Below, one piece after another: positions 10,765-22,660 of a DNA stretch of 64,000 nt. The stretch lies in NCBI GenBank assembly GCA_025642065.1, contig JAODUP010000160.1:457501-521500 (forward strand). The letters run 5' to 3'. Under the pieces are notes generated by a model. The model worked only from the letters and a program-made list of their open reading frames with translations. It made no database searches and was not told where the DNA came from. The stretch is from Paralvinella palmiformis (taxonomy: Eukaryota > Annelida > Polychaeta > Terebellida > Alvinellidae). Position 1 is the first letter of the stretch, and every line of letters starts with the position of its first letter. Made by a program: the position numbers and the translations under genes.

Positions 10765-12703
10765 CTGGAATGGATGAAAGAAACTTTTTAGTTTTGCACA
10801 TCACATATTAAGTATTAATAATTTGGTATCTTTTTTTAATTTCGACAATTTCTACTGATTGTTGCTATAAATAGTGTGTGTGAGTGTGTGTGTGTGTCAC
10901 AGTCAGACAGTTTGATGGAACACAACTTGACTATTGTTAAGAATTATCAATATATTTTTGTGTCCGAGGAGCACAATGACTAGTCACACATTCAGCAACA
11001 TTCACTGCATAAACACTTCAATTAGAAAACATTTTATAAAATAATTAGAAGGTTTGGTGCATTGCTGCATGTGGTTAACAACAAGTAAGGTTTACTGTTA
11101 ATTACTTCAGCACAGAGATCTGTTGTGCTATAAACAACATATGGTGCACTCTACTGGAAATAAGGGGTCACACATTCTGATATTTTATTCAGTTATTGAT
11201 GTATATATGTGTGTGTGTGTGTGTGTGTGTATAGAACAGGATGATTCACAACTTCACTATGGCTAAGAATGAACAACATGCTTATTTTTAAGGAGCATTT
11301 AGTGAATCCTAAAATATATGCAATTCTGAGTGATGTTTCTTATTCATTTGTATCTAGTCCATTTATTTTTCTTTCTTTTGTATAAGGGAGACATTATGTA
11401 ATATGTGTATTGTCCACATGCTATATCCTCGAGTATGTAGTACAGACAAATAAAACCACTCGCTGAACAAAATTGTTATATAATAAGGTCCATATGTGGA
11501 AATTCTGTTAGATTAGAGTTATAGAATAAAGGTTAGTGTGTGTTGACAACTAAGAATAGCATTCAAACTTAACTAAGATCAATGTAGCAAAAAAATAAAA
11601 ATTCTTCATGAAAATGTAAAATATAAATTTCCCCAGTGCATAGAAATTTGATAAAAATAATATGGGTTTAACCAAGTGTCTGCAATAGGATGAGCCTTTT
11701 AGAAGCTATGTGACATTAAATAGTTTTTTTTGTGGCCTACAAATTATTTGAAAGTTCTGAAGTACTTCTTATATGTTTCAATTGGCACAGTAATCATTGT
11801 TATTTGATATATAAGTATATAGCCATGCTGGCATAATTGTTCTATCAATTATATTAACCTCTAATTAGATGAACACTAAAGGGTTTGTGCTGTGAATATT
11901 AATGGTACATGCTATAACATGCAATATTTGCAGACATTTACTTACTTGCTCCTGTGAAAGATAAAGATTGTAAACATGCAAAAAAGGTAGGGATTTTTCA
12001 TTGAAACAATTAAATGTAGTGAGAAGTGAGATATAACTTAATATCAATAACTATTCAGAAACCTATTTAACTAACAAACAACTTAATGTAGCAGTGAAAG
12101 AGACCATTTAACTCTTAACTTTTAGTGTTAAAATTTGTTTGTTTCATGAATGTAAGTAATTCAATTAAAGAATGAAGTATATTTTGACATTGTACATTAA
12201 AACTTATGACTCTAAAAACTTTCATATTTAATTCCAATTCACACATTTATACATATTATGTACTTACCTTCGGGTCATAATCTGCTAAGAAGCCCCAATC
12301 TTCTACCCTAAAATATATTTCATATGAATACATATATTTATCTTTGTTAAAATAATTGCTAAAGTAATAGCCAAACAAAAATAATGTGTTACAACACCAA
12401 TGATATAATTTCTATTTATTTAAATGACATGAAAATAAAACATTCTAAGCTAATTTGATTTTTAAACAAGTCATACCATTGTTGTGTAGCTTTTTTCTCT
12501 ACTTCAACTGCTTGTTTCCAGATTGTATCTTGTGTAACAGCATCACACTTGCCATAATCGGAGTCCTTGTATTTGGTGTCTCCAGTCTGTACAGCCTGAA
12601 CACGTGAGGGTACACATGCCTTGTGGAAATCACTGGAATTGGGACGAAATTTTGACAGAGGAAATCTATAACCTGCAGATGTTGTACGCTTACTATCATC
12701 CAT
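10573..12703 (-). CDS. CIMIP5: C2orf50/CIMIP5-like ciliary microtubule-associated protein (3 exons, complete)
   Basis: Exons in reading order are 12477-12703, 12268-12307 and 10573-10764, giving 152 residues plus TGA; human C2orf50 is about 162. Family-matching segments are KRTTSAGYRFP near the start, QDTIWKQAVEVEKKATQQW, the spliced segment WGFLADYDPKG, then MFSENVPNTNAGNYGGRL and TAQTIQSLEYRF. The order and spacing follow vertebrate C2orf50, which was renamed ciliary microtubule inner protein 5. By that homology the product probably sits in the axoneme of motile cilia or sperm. Phases are 2, 0 and end, and all junctions are GT-AG. The start fits the position of the family N-terminus; no upstream in-frame extension is needed. 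Identification is from remembered family sequence, not a search. Confidence 0.82.
12268..12307 (-). CDS. CIMIP5: CIMIP5-like exon 2 (40-nt microexon)
   Basis: This 40-base exon lies between an AG and gtaagt. It completes the Trp codon and encodes VEDWGFLADYDPK, matching the W-x-F-L-x-D-Y-D-P segment of C2orf50. It is too short to appear as an open reading frame on its own. Confidence 0.82.
12477..12703 (-). CDS. CIMIP5: CIMIP5-like exon 1
   Basis: It encodes MDDSKRTTSAGYRFPLSKF through ATQQW and ends before gtatga, leaving two bases of a Trp codon. Reading on past the donor, the open frame continues for 19 codons to a stop, but that tail has no family similarity. Confidence 0.82.
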
Positions 12704-14417
12704 GATGCCGATGATGTACGTCTCTAGTATAAGGCTATTTTATTTTTTGTTCACAATGTATAACATTAAGACAAATATAGCTGGATCTGCTCTGTCAGAT
12801 GCTGAATTTCTTTTATCATCTGAACAGTTGAAATGAACTACTTGAACGCTTCTAACAATCCTGGATTGTAATCCATGTAACAAGTCACTTCCTGGTTCTT
12901 AATATAGAATGATACATCCAAGGAAACACAATTTATGAATCAGTCTCTTCAACATTACTTGGTCTTGGATGGTGGTATTTATTATCCGAGCAACAACAGC
13001 AGCAATAATAACCTTTCTAATCAGATCTTTAATAACAGACAGTTCCACATTCTATGAACAAGATCTCAGCAACAAGTACTAGAAGTACGCCTACTCACAC
13101 TAACTTCAGAGTTAGACGTATAATTAGAAATGCACATTGACACCGAATATATAAAACATAGATCGAGAGTAATGAAACGGTGAATTGTCTATCTTTTTTA
13201 AAATAATGAAATAAAAAATTTAAAACTATTGCTGCACTGTCACAGTGTCGGTCAATCAAAGCGCCTGAAGTCAATATAATTATAAGTTAAGCAAACGCAG
13301 CAACATATATTTCATCGAAGCCTCTGTCACAGTATCAGCAGTGTATGACTTACGGTGCCGCTTCTTAAACATATACAAACAAACAGAGTCTAACTATTAT
13401 CACTTTCAACGCAACAATTGGGTCCCGTTCGAAGCTTATCTTTCTAGATCTCCAACAACAAAGTACCGAGTGATAATAAGGAAGGTGTTGAAAAGTTTTG
13501 GACGTTGCCACTGACAACCGGCTACCGTAATATCCGTTTTGAGAGGCCGCTGCAAAAATAATCGCGCCGGAGACATTCTGGTAAATCACGAACTGTGATA
13601 GCAACCGCATCTACAGTTCTAGATTGTTATTGGCCAATATTAACCAGATATGCTGCTACCCGGCACGAGAAATGCGAAATAATCGATACGTTTATTGATG
13701 TAATTAATGGTATGTATTGTAAGGTGCTCTTAAGACAGGATATCAGAGCGCGAGGACTTCGATTTGATCTGCCGCCAGCTGAGATTTGACAGTAGAGTTA
13801 TTGATTTTTAGAGAGATAATCATAACGACTTCGGTACACTTAGATTACATTCTTACAGGTATTGTCAGCAGAATAATAACTGGCCATGGCTTAATGCGCA
13901 TGGCTTAAGCTGGGTTGATGTACATATAAAAATGCTACAGTAAATGCGTCTAATCATGATCAAGCATGCACATCTACGCACACACACACACACACACGAA
14001 TAAGCAGATGGCCTAAATAATGAACCAATAAAAATATTTATCTTTTACAGCTATGTTATTATAGCTTCTCTATACTATTAAATAAATATAGTTATTGTTA
14101 AGAAATTTTGCATTCTTAATTGTTAGTAACCCACACGTGCCAACGTAAGATATTTAACACTAAGAATGATATTAAACTGAAATGACGTGCATGTCTGCCT
14201 ATAATCTTTCTATATCTTCTCTCTATCCACAGTCCACTCTCAACTACCGGAGAACTCTCTCAAAATAGACACTTTATGACTATAGCAAATTATAAAACGC
14301 TGTACGAAGTCATAATCCAGCCAACAGATAATGGGATAATATGAATTTCTACACAGAATATTGACAAATAGGTGTCCCTCACTACCGCTAATCGGCTAAA
14401 AACGTATTTGTAAAATT

Positions 14418-14420
<3 letters not shown>

Positions 14421-14480
<60 letters not shown>
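14421..14480. repeat. (TA)30 microsatellite
   Basis: About 30 uninterrupted TA units. It produces a spurious poly-Ile-Tyr reading frame on the minus strand at 14290-14571. Confidence 0.95.
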
Positions 14481-14486
<6 letters not shown>

Positions 14487-14628
14487 ACATACATGAAGTA
14501 TATTTCACCAACCTGTTTTTCTTTGTTTTGTTATAATACGAGAACACAATCCCAGTAGTTTCACGCTCCATTTTCAGTGGTCTCGCGTTGGCAATTGATT
14601 ATAATTGATTATATAGCATAAAATATAA

Positions 14629-15027
14629 ATATTTGATGTAAAAATATTATATTTCGGCACCGAACTCGGAAGTCCGAAATCCTATCTAAGGGAAGCAGCG
14701 GTCATCCACTCTGAGCGAGTATGGTCAATCGTGGTGTTGGCACGACGATCGAGCGACCTGCATCGTACCACGACTATACTATATGGAAGCAAAACGGTCG
14801 AAAGCCGCAGTGATAGGCTACAAGGACTTGCTAACAGAAGCGTTAATCCATATAAACACCATGACACCGAAGTGTCCTTAGTAGATGTCGTACACAGAGA
14901 GTTTAACACAATATTTATGTTTACAGAAATATCGATAGGCCAAGCTAGAAGCCCTTTCAATGCCGTCAACTATCGTTTTATTAAGGAACGGCGTATAATG
15001 ATTGACGTATACACAACGAACTATTAG
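14629..15027 (+). other. unassigned open frame of about 132 codons
   Basis: The frame is open from just after TAA at 14626-14628 to TAG at 15025-15027. In this AT-rich context it stands out for length and CpG content. The reading contains no motif I recognise and no ATG near its beginning. The opposite strand is also open for 95 codons (14682-14969), which argues that base composition rather than coding explains it. It could be an exon, a CpG-rich regulatory piece or a repeat. Confidence 0.2.
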
Positions 15028-16305
15028 TGCTATCTAGACGTGTATAGGCTAATAGGACGCACTTTTATCTGAAGGGATTCATATCATGAAGGGATTTGTT
15101 TTATGTTCGATAAGTAGTAAATGTGTTTAAGTGGTGTAGGTGACCCAATTATAAAGAGGGAGAGGGAGAGAGAGAGAGAGTTCTGTATGTGCGAACTAAA
15201 GATGTACTGTTGTTACCAAGTCTTCTCCCCAAAATTCTGCTCACAAAGATTTAGCTTTGTATTTGTTCTGCACGCATGCACGCACGCACACGCACGTTAT
15301 TTTCTGATCATTACGAAATCAAAGTGACCGTTATAATTAGTGCTGGTACTTAACTTAGATGACTTACTACTTATGGGCAACGATAACGAGACGAAATAAT
15401 GATCGATGAAATGATCGATTAAGTATAATGTAGTGTATTTGTTTACCATAAATAATGATCTCATATAACCGTATAAATGGTGTAATGTGGGTGGCAAATT
15501 GTATCATTAGAAATGGCTCGTTCGGGTTTTTATTTTGGCGTAATTTAATATGCAAAATTAGTTATTTTTGTTGAGATCAAAACTTTATAAAAATCCTTAG
15601 TTAGGAATCCTCCACTTCCCACTTGAAAGATGGCCCCATTTCCCGTTTTAACAGTCATAATCTAGCAGACCTCTTAAATAGAATAATATACTAAAGTAAT
15701 AGCCAACATGAACTCCAACAAACCTACTCGGGTAATTTTTTATGTTTATGGAAATTGATTGCATTTGAAGTAAACGAATCTAGTAGAAATTTTATATGAA
15801 CGAATCCAATTTCCTTAACTCTTTGTATAGATGTTACGATAGGTGATAATTTGCTGGATCACCGTATTTAATTGTTGTGTTTTTATTCTATGGCCACCTT
15901 TTGCGCACATAAGGTAGTCTAAATGAGAAAAGGGATCTTCGAAAGTAATGAACTGAAATAGGAAATATCCTACAAACGTCAGACCATTGACCTGAAAGAC
16001 AGGTCAATGCATGAGACAATTGGAATTTGAAATCCTGATCTAGAGATCCGTGACCAGCCTCTTCCGGTATCAGATCGGCGATTAAATGTTACCTTCTATA
16101 TCAGATACCGCTATGATACATTTTTTATAATTACAGATAAATGTGTATTGTCATATGGAGCATTTAACTTGATTTATAACTGGTATACGTAAATATTTGT
16201 AAAATATACATCACCACACAATAGCTGTAGAGCCGATATTTTTTTATCATTAATCTATTTCTTGTTATAAGCGTTCACAATAATCTACATTGGTACGTCA
16301 TGATT

Positions 16306-16306
<1 letters not shown>

Positions 16307-16344
<38 letters not shown>
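16307..16344. repeat. (CA)19 microsatellite
   Basis: Uninterrupted CA dinucleotide run of about 38 bases. Confidence 0.95.
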
Positions 16345-16345
<1 letters not shown>

Positions 16346-16586
16346 CATGAATTGTAATCTTTTAAATTAAAGGACACAGGAAAAAATTTCCCAAATTAGT
16401 CGAAATGTCAGTGTTATTTATTAAAATCAAATTCAGTCGACTTGCTTTGCTAGCATCTCACATCCCACAGCTTTAATCGGGAATCTTCGGAAAACTACGG
16501 GATGTGACAAACATAGACACCAAACACGCCGTGGCCTTGTTTAACCCGTGTTACGTGTTCTATAATGTCTTTGTTAAACGTGTAAA

Positions 16587-16866
16587 ATGGTGTATTGTGC
16601 CAAGTATAATCGTGCAAATAGATCTGCCAGTGGAAGGAGTATGCACGAATTTCCCCAAAACAAGACTCGTTTGCGCGATTGGCTGCGAAACATGCACAGA
16701 GTGCAGTGGAAGCCAACTAGCCACAGTAAGCTCTGCGGGAGACACTGAACGGATGTTCGTTATTTCACCGTCTATGCTACGATCACTTGGATATGACATG
16801 AAGAATGTCAGGCTCACTGAATCTGTCATTCAAACCATATTTTGCAAATTGGGTGGGGCTTACTAA
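16587..16866 (+). pseudogene. broken THAP zinc-finger domain
   Basis: From ATG at 16587 the reading is MVYCAKYNRANRSASGRSMH, followed by EFPQ, RLRDWLR, WKPTSHSKLCGRH and then TGA. The frame changes at this point, and the second frame continues ERMFVISPSMLRSLGYDMKN then LTESVIQTIF before TAA at 16864-16866. That is a whole THAP (C2CH) domain: HEFP, the W of DWL, KP(T/S)xxS.LC, the C-x2-H pair, F, and an AVPTIF-like ending. Two lesions are visible: the second zinc cysteine reads Arg, and the invariant Phe after CxxH is lost in a frameshifting deletion. THAP domains occur in host DNA-binding proteins and in P-element-type transposases; no transposase domain follows. Confidence 0.8.
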
Positions 16867-17090
16867 GCCCAAATGAATCAGCAGTTTGATGGAGAAACTG
16901 AATAGAAAATGGGTATGTATGAGCGATAATGGGGTAAACTTGGGAGCAAACTATTAATACATTCACCAGTTCACGCATTTATGAATAAGTAAAATTTCAC
17001 TTATTCGCCAAAAAAGTAAAAATTTACATAGGCCTACTCAAAGCTTCTTATGGCTGTGTATTGTAGACAGTACCAAACTGTTAAACTAGT

Positions 17091-17351
17091 CTAGAAAGTG
17101 TTCCACCGAGGGCGACACATTCCTGTATAGGCCATATATGGGAGAGTCTCATGCATCCACCGGGCTCCGTGTACCGACAAATATGTGATCGGAAGAGGGA
17201 AATATTAGCATTCAGGCACAGTGTGTTGACTTATCAATTAAGCTTATACCAACACAAACAAATACACGCTAATCCAAGTCGGGTGTCGGCAGCACAGGTG
17301 GCTGCTCTAGATGCACGTCTGCACTTGTTGCAGCTAATTCCTCACAATTAA
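17091..17351 (+). other. unassigned open frame of 86 codons
   Basis: Open from after TAA at 17085-17087 to TAA at 17349-17351, with ATG at 17151. The reading has a coding-like composition (SVPPRATHSCIGHIWES, then YRQICDRKREILAFRHSVLT and a helical Ala/Leu-rich end AAQVAALDARLHLLQL). No splice partners or known family were recognised. It lies about 225 bases after the THAP relic, so both may belong to one decayed gene or element. Confidence 0.2.
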
Positions 17352-19984
17352 TTATGTCTGTGACCCTTTCCTGCGAGTGGATCAAAGCTGTAGGGCCCGA
17401 TATCCCCGAGAATGTCAAAAGCATGACGTTTGTTAACAAAGCTGCGGCACTACGTAATGTTTGTCAAAGATGATGTCACACGACAATCCCTAGCGAGTGT
17501 AGTTCACACTAGTAAGGGCTCGTAAAAGTTCGGAAATTAAGCATTTAGGGAACGTTTTAATGGAAATATGATAGCTGGTGGTTAGGATTGTTCTGATTGT
17601 GGTAGTGCATCTGATAGGGAATAAATAATTGTTTGTTACGTTATATTTTCTTCGAAATGTAAAATTTCTTTTCCCGTCACCTTTAACAGGTTTTCTGTTA
17701 ATTAATATTTTATTGCGGTATGCTAAACAAATTTTGAATTCAGTTCTACAGATATTATTAACACGTATAAAATCAGAATATGAAAATATATTACGCTGAA
17801 ACCTCAGAAAGGCTATGGTGTCTAACAAGATTGTGAAGGGTCCCTAGTTCCAATCCGGACAGATTGATATCCACAGCTATCATATATTCATTGGCTGACC
17901 GAGTTGACGAGATGGACTGTTAATTAACACCAGGCACGCTAAACCTGATTATAATTTAAGAATGCCAGCTGATTCTATAGATTATGGTATTATTTCTAGT
18001 AGTCTTCCCACCTCCACTTATTCATAAAGGTGTAACCCAAATACTTCTGATTAAAAAAAGAGACTAAAACAAAACCTGGATGATATGACAATGTTGGATA
18101 CATGCAGATATTCATGCAGTTACACCTGACCGATTGTCGAGTGTCAATTTTAAGCTGCAAATTTCGTGCCAGATTTATAACAAAAATCCAACAGACTATA
18201 CAGACATAGATCTATATTGTTCTATTTGAAAAATTACGAAAGACTACCTGTGAGGATTGTTTTGACAGTACGGCGTCAAAATATGAGACATGTGGGCTAT
18301 AAGCTGTCGCAACAAACAGACCTATAAATGATATAATAGGTGTATATGACTGAGTCATAAAAAATACACGGTTCGTGAGGAATATGGTTATAATTTGGGC
18401 TGCATAACTACAGTTGTGAGCTAAAACTAGTCGATCTTATAGACATTTGACAACATTAACGCCGTCAACAACAGCAGCAGTCACAACAACAACAATAATA
18501 CTTAACAACAACAAATACAGTTCTTATAAATGCCATACTATCTTAGTACAATAAAGATTCATCAATTTTTAATATTCGCATTTTTCTATTACAGTTAGCT
18601 GTCTCAAACAAAACTTGTACGACTTTCATATTAACTCAAATTCATATTCCGATTATTGATGACAAAATCAACATTTTACATATTTAATGGATGAAAATTA
18701 AAATTAATATATCGCAAAATTAAATATTTATTTATTTATTAACAATCTATTACCGAATTTCTGTGAAAGCAGTTTCTTATATTTGTGATCTAACTAATTA
18801 TATCTGTAGCAGTTCTAGAAATGTTTTCCGATTCATCGCCAGTTGATGCACAGACAACTATCAAATCTACATGTAGCTCTATGCATAATTCTGCTAGTAA
18901 TTCAATGCACCCCCCTCGGGTTTGTATTTGTGCGAGCACCCGTTTGTGGGGAACAAGTTTTCGAACAGAAACCAGAATACATTCGGTAAACTTTAAACAG
19001 ATTTTGTAGGTAAATAAACGACTTCTAGAAAAGATTCTCAAACTGCACTAAACATAGAAGTTGAAAAGGTTACCTTTTGCTGACGCCGATGTTCATCATA
19101 ACTCCTTTGTCACCCATTTTGGCGGTTGTTGTCGGTGGAACTCACGATACGGTATATAATGTTATTCCAATGTGTATATCATACAGGTTCGCTCCTGTTG
19201 ATTGTCACAATTTGACAGGTAACTCTCTACGACAAACGACGACCGAGGAATGCTTTCTTCAGCAGAATTCGCCAATAATACTCGAGAGAGAGAGAAAAAA
19301 CTAGATAATCATAAACCAGCAGCGTTATTGGTAACTAGTTAACTCGTGGCACAGAAGTCGAATGCTTACCAGCATGTGACTTGCTCGATCAACGGATATA
19401 AATATAACAGTTGAGTTAACCGTTTATTAGCCGCCACGGGTCTACAGTCACATATAACAAATTAATCCAATACAATTCGATGCAGTTAAGCCTCAAATCA
19501 AGACGGTATTAACACTAGAACAAAAACCCGTAATACAAACACACGCGTGCACGCACACACACATTCGCCGAACCAAACCGCAACGAAGCAATTTGACCTG
19601 ATTAGCTTTGCTTGTAAATTCATCCCTGCCTCCGAAATCGGATCATCTCGCCACCAGGCTCGACCTAAGTCAAAACGGATTAATTAACCCGGTGGCCTGA
19701 ATTAAGTTAGCCGACAATTAAAAACAAAACCATTAAAACATCTGACGTTCAAACGTTCACCAATCCGTTGTTGTGGGATATGAAAGCTCACCGACAAACA
19801 AATTAAACTATGGATTTTGTTCTCTGCTTCGATTCGTCAGATGAACCAGAATCGGTCTGATGGGATAATCTTTGTTGTCCTCGTTTTGTTGACTGATCCA
19901 TAAATAACTATCTGGTTGGATGATGGCGGATTAATGTTGATTGTTGTGGATTATATGCCTATAAATAGAGGGTAATATAGTGCT
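17352..19984. other. no gene recognised
   Basis: AT-rich sequence with a few short open frames on both strands (17490-17828 minus, 18790-19041 minus, 19077-19304 plus). None shows motifs, splice context or support from neighbours. GA-rich and CA-rich short runs occur near 19283-19297 and 19545-19562. Confidence 0.4.
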
Positions 19985-20715
19985 CGGAGTAGTTGATAAC
20001 AATGTGCCGATGTGTACAGTTGCTGACATATGCCGTTTTGTACACTGATGACATGTGCCGATTTGTACAGTTGACAACAATGTGCCGATTTGTACAGTTG
20101 ATGGCATGTGCCGATTTGTACAGTTGACAACAATGTGCCGATTTGTACAGTTTGATGACATGTGATGATTTGTACAGTTGACAACAATGTGCCGATTTGT
20201 ACAGTTGATGACATGTACCGATTTGTACTCTTGATGATATGTGCATATTTGTACACTTGATGATATGTTCCGATTTGTACAATTGATGACGTATGCCGAT
20301 TGTACAGTTGATGACATGTACCGGGTTGTGCACTTGATGAGATGTGCCGATTTCTACAGTTGATGACATGTGCCGATTTGTACAGTTGATGACATATGCT
20401 GATTGGTACAGTTGATGACATGTACCGGGTTGTGCACTTGATGAGATGTGCCGATTTCTACAGTTGATGACATGTGTCGATTTGTACAGTTGATGACATA
20501 TGCCGATTGGTACAGTTGATGACATGTACCGGTTTGTGCACTTAATGAGATGTGCCGATTTGCACAGTTGATGACTTGTGCCAATATGTACAATTGGTGA
20601 CACGTGCCGATTTGTACACTTGATTACATGTACCGATTTGTACAATTAATATGTGCCGAGTTCTACAGATGATTATATGTGCCGAGTTGTATAGATGATT
20701 ATATATGCGGAGTTA
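19985..20715 (+). repeat. 26-bp minisatellite with 104-bp higher-order repeat
   Basis: About 27 diverged copies of a 26-base unit, with consensus close to gccgatttgt-acagttgatg-acatgt. In 20308-20560 four-unit blocks repeat with a 104-base period: the variant CCGGG/CCGGT(T)TGTGCAC recurs at 20321, 20425 and 20529. At 20066-20215 a variant unit with GACAACAATGT alternates with the standard unit. The unit carries no stop on the minus strand, so three long minus-strand frames run through it. They are products of the repeat, not genes. Confidence 0.92.
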
Positions 20716-22349
20716 TAGTACCCGGGTATAAGACGAATTTTAACTTTCTTACAAAATAGGAATTCCATTATGAATTATAAAAATTTGACTAACTTGGCTC
20801 TGTGACCTTTTACTTACAGAATAGCTATCCTTGTGATGATGGAGACCAGATTATTGTTTATGTCCTCAACGCTTCTCACTCTCTCGCCTTCTGACTGATA
20901 TTGATTTACTGTCGTAAGTTTTGTTAGATGGAGTAATGAATCAAAATAGGCACATGATGTAGAACACGACTTCGTCAATTATTTACTGTAGCAGTCGTGG
21001 TTCTCTGTACCCAATGCCGGGACATTGATGTGGTAATAATTACCTGGCGATGGAGTGGCTCGTGACAGCTTAATTGGCTACAGTAAAATACAGCTTTGCC
21101 GGCTATTCGAGTAAAGGAGCCACCTCTTTATTGAGATGTTAGTTTGATATCTTTGTCAGTGATAAACAAACGGTGATCATGTTATCAGCTGATAACAGGC
21201 AAGTCGCTTAACTGATCAGTTCTGACTGAACTTGTTAATTAATTTAGAACACAAGTTCTGAAATGACCGGGTTTTTCGATAGGGAAAGGGTTTTCTCTCT
21301 CGAAAAGTTTAGTTTTTTGTTTTGGATGTTCAGTTATATACATATTTGAATAAACTTCTATATACCTAACTTATGGACGGTCTGCTGATGTTGTAACAGA
21401 TGACAGTGAATCTCAGATATAGATTCTACTACAAATCTTTGGCAAAATAAAAACGACTAATTGATTTTGGGAAGGAGTAATCAATTCTGGTGATTTATCT
21501 GTTCCTTCAAGTTATGGCAACTCACGTCCTTGGACATGGTGGCAAGTCTCCAAAACCTGTCACGGGTGTTTGTGTGAAGTTGTTTGGGACAGAGAGGAGG
21601 GGGGGGGGGGTTAATTACCTGACTTTATTGCTGTGGTTCGATATGTCAGTGTAACTGAAAGATGGAGCGTTGAAAAGGAATTAACGAGGTACCGTGACTT
21701 TTAAAGACTTTATGTTCAATTAACTCGCGCTGAGAACGCCTCCACTCCATTATCAAGAGATTCAACCAATTTATCACACCAATCCATACAACACCACCCT
21801 AGGTCCCCCCCCCCAATCTACGCAGTTAATCAATCAATAACTCACGGGCAATGAAACAAAGCTACGGATCGATATTATGTTCATTCAGACTGTGAAGTTA
21901 ATCGTTTTTTCGTTTATTAAAAACAACTTTACACAATTCTGATCATCGTAACGATGTAAATATATCTAATTACACAATTTTTTTTACATTGTTACATTAC
22001 ATCGATCATTTTTATCACACTTTTCTATTACAGTACCCGTTATTTTACTTCCTATTATTATTATTATTATTATTATTACCCAGTTTTAGATTATCTCATA
22101 AAATTATTCTGTTATACAGTTTTTTTATTGCGTTTTGTTTTTGTTTTGTTATCAGATGATTCTTTTAAAATGTCTGTCATTTAGCAAACAATTCTCTTAT
22201 TGTTTACTTTATTGAATTCTAGCAACTAATGAAATTTTTCCTCGGGGAATGATGAACAATGCTCTAGTGGCAATCAGCTATATAAAGGACTCAAAGTGAT
22301 CTAAACTTGAATGAGAAGAAGAAACTAGATATTTAATTTTATGGTAAAT
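20716..22349. other. no gene recognised; homopolymer G and C runs
   Basis: Intergenic AT-rich sequence. A G-run of about 12 occurs at 21599-21610 and a C-run at 21807-21814, with (TTA)n near 22055-22078. Only short chance open frames are seen. Confidence 0.45.
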
Positions 22350-22660
22350 CGACAAAAGCCCTCTGTGCTGGTACCTTGCCGATGGTGAGGGGCTTGCGTG
22401 TCTCAAGGACTCTGGAAGCTATACCGGCCGGGGCTTCAACCCCTTGGCAGGTTTAACCAAGCCGGGAAAGTGTCCGAGGAGTGACCAGAAGAAAACCAGC
22501 ACCTGGTCCTCCAGGTTGGGGGTTGGGCGGTGGGCTAACAACCCCACCTCGTAAAAACAAACCCGTTACGGGAACTGCCACAACAATTAACATTGTTGTT
22601 GTAGCCTTATGTCGACTGGAGATGAAGAGGATAAGTAAGTAAGTAAGAAAACCGACAAAA
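22350..22660 (+). mobile_element. SINE-like retroposon with 8-bp target-site duplication
   Basis: A GC-rich unit at 22358-22652 is flanked by CGACAAAA on both sides (22350-22357 and 22653-22660). It ends in a (TAAG)n tail at 22630-22647, as expected of target-primed reverse transcription. The body (GGTACCTTGCCGATGGTGAG, GGTTTAACCAAGCC, then CCTCCAGGTTGGGGGTTGGG) has the look of the 5' region of RTE-type LINEs, so it may be a non-autonomous RTE derivative. It does not carry a usable reading frame. Confidence 0.75.

Larger units (their letters stand above)
12704..16586. other. gene-poor upstream region with CpG-richer patches
   Basis: This contains the promoter side of the CIMIP5-like gene. 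Sequence between about 13.3 and 15.1 kb is less AT-rich and has more CpG than its surroundings, yet no exon could be assigned. It holds a 60-base (TA)n array at 14421-14480, (CA)n at 13978-13997, a GA-rich run at 15155-15180 and a CA-type run at 16307-16344. Confidence 0.4.

Noticed and set aside
13365..13789. Overlapping minus and plus frames upstream of the CIMIP5-like gene
   Set aside because: Opposite strands are open over nearby CpG-richer sequence and neither has a motif or splice context; probably promoter-side sequence.
14290..14571. Minus-strand 93-codon frame starting MERETTGIVFSYYNK
   Set aside because: Most of it is a translated (TA)n array. The first 20 codons end at a possible donor (CAG-gttggt) and could be a first exon, but I found no continuation downstream and recognise no family.
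19931..20645. Three long overlapping minus-strand open frames (128-228 codons) rich in Cys, His, Gln, Tyr
   Set aside because: They are one 26-bp tandem repeat read in successive frames; no start context, splice signal or non-repeat sequence supports a protein.
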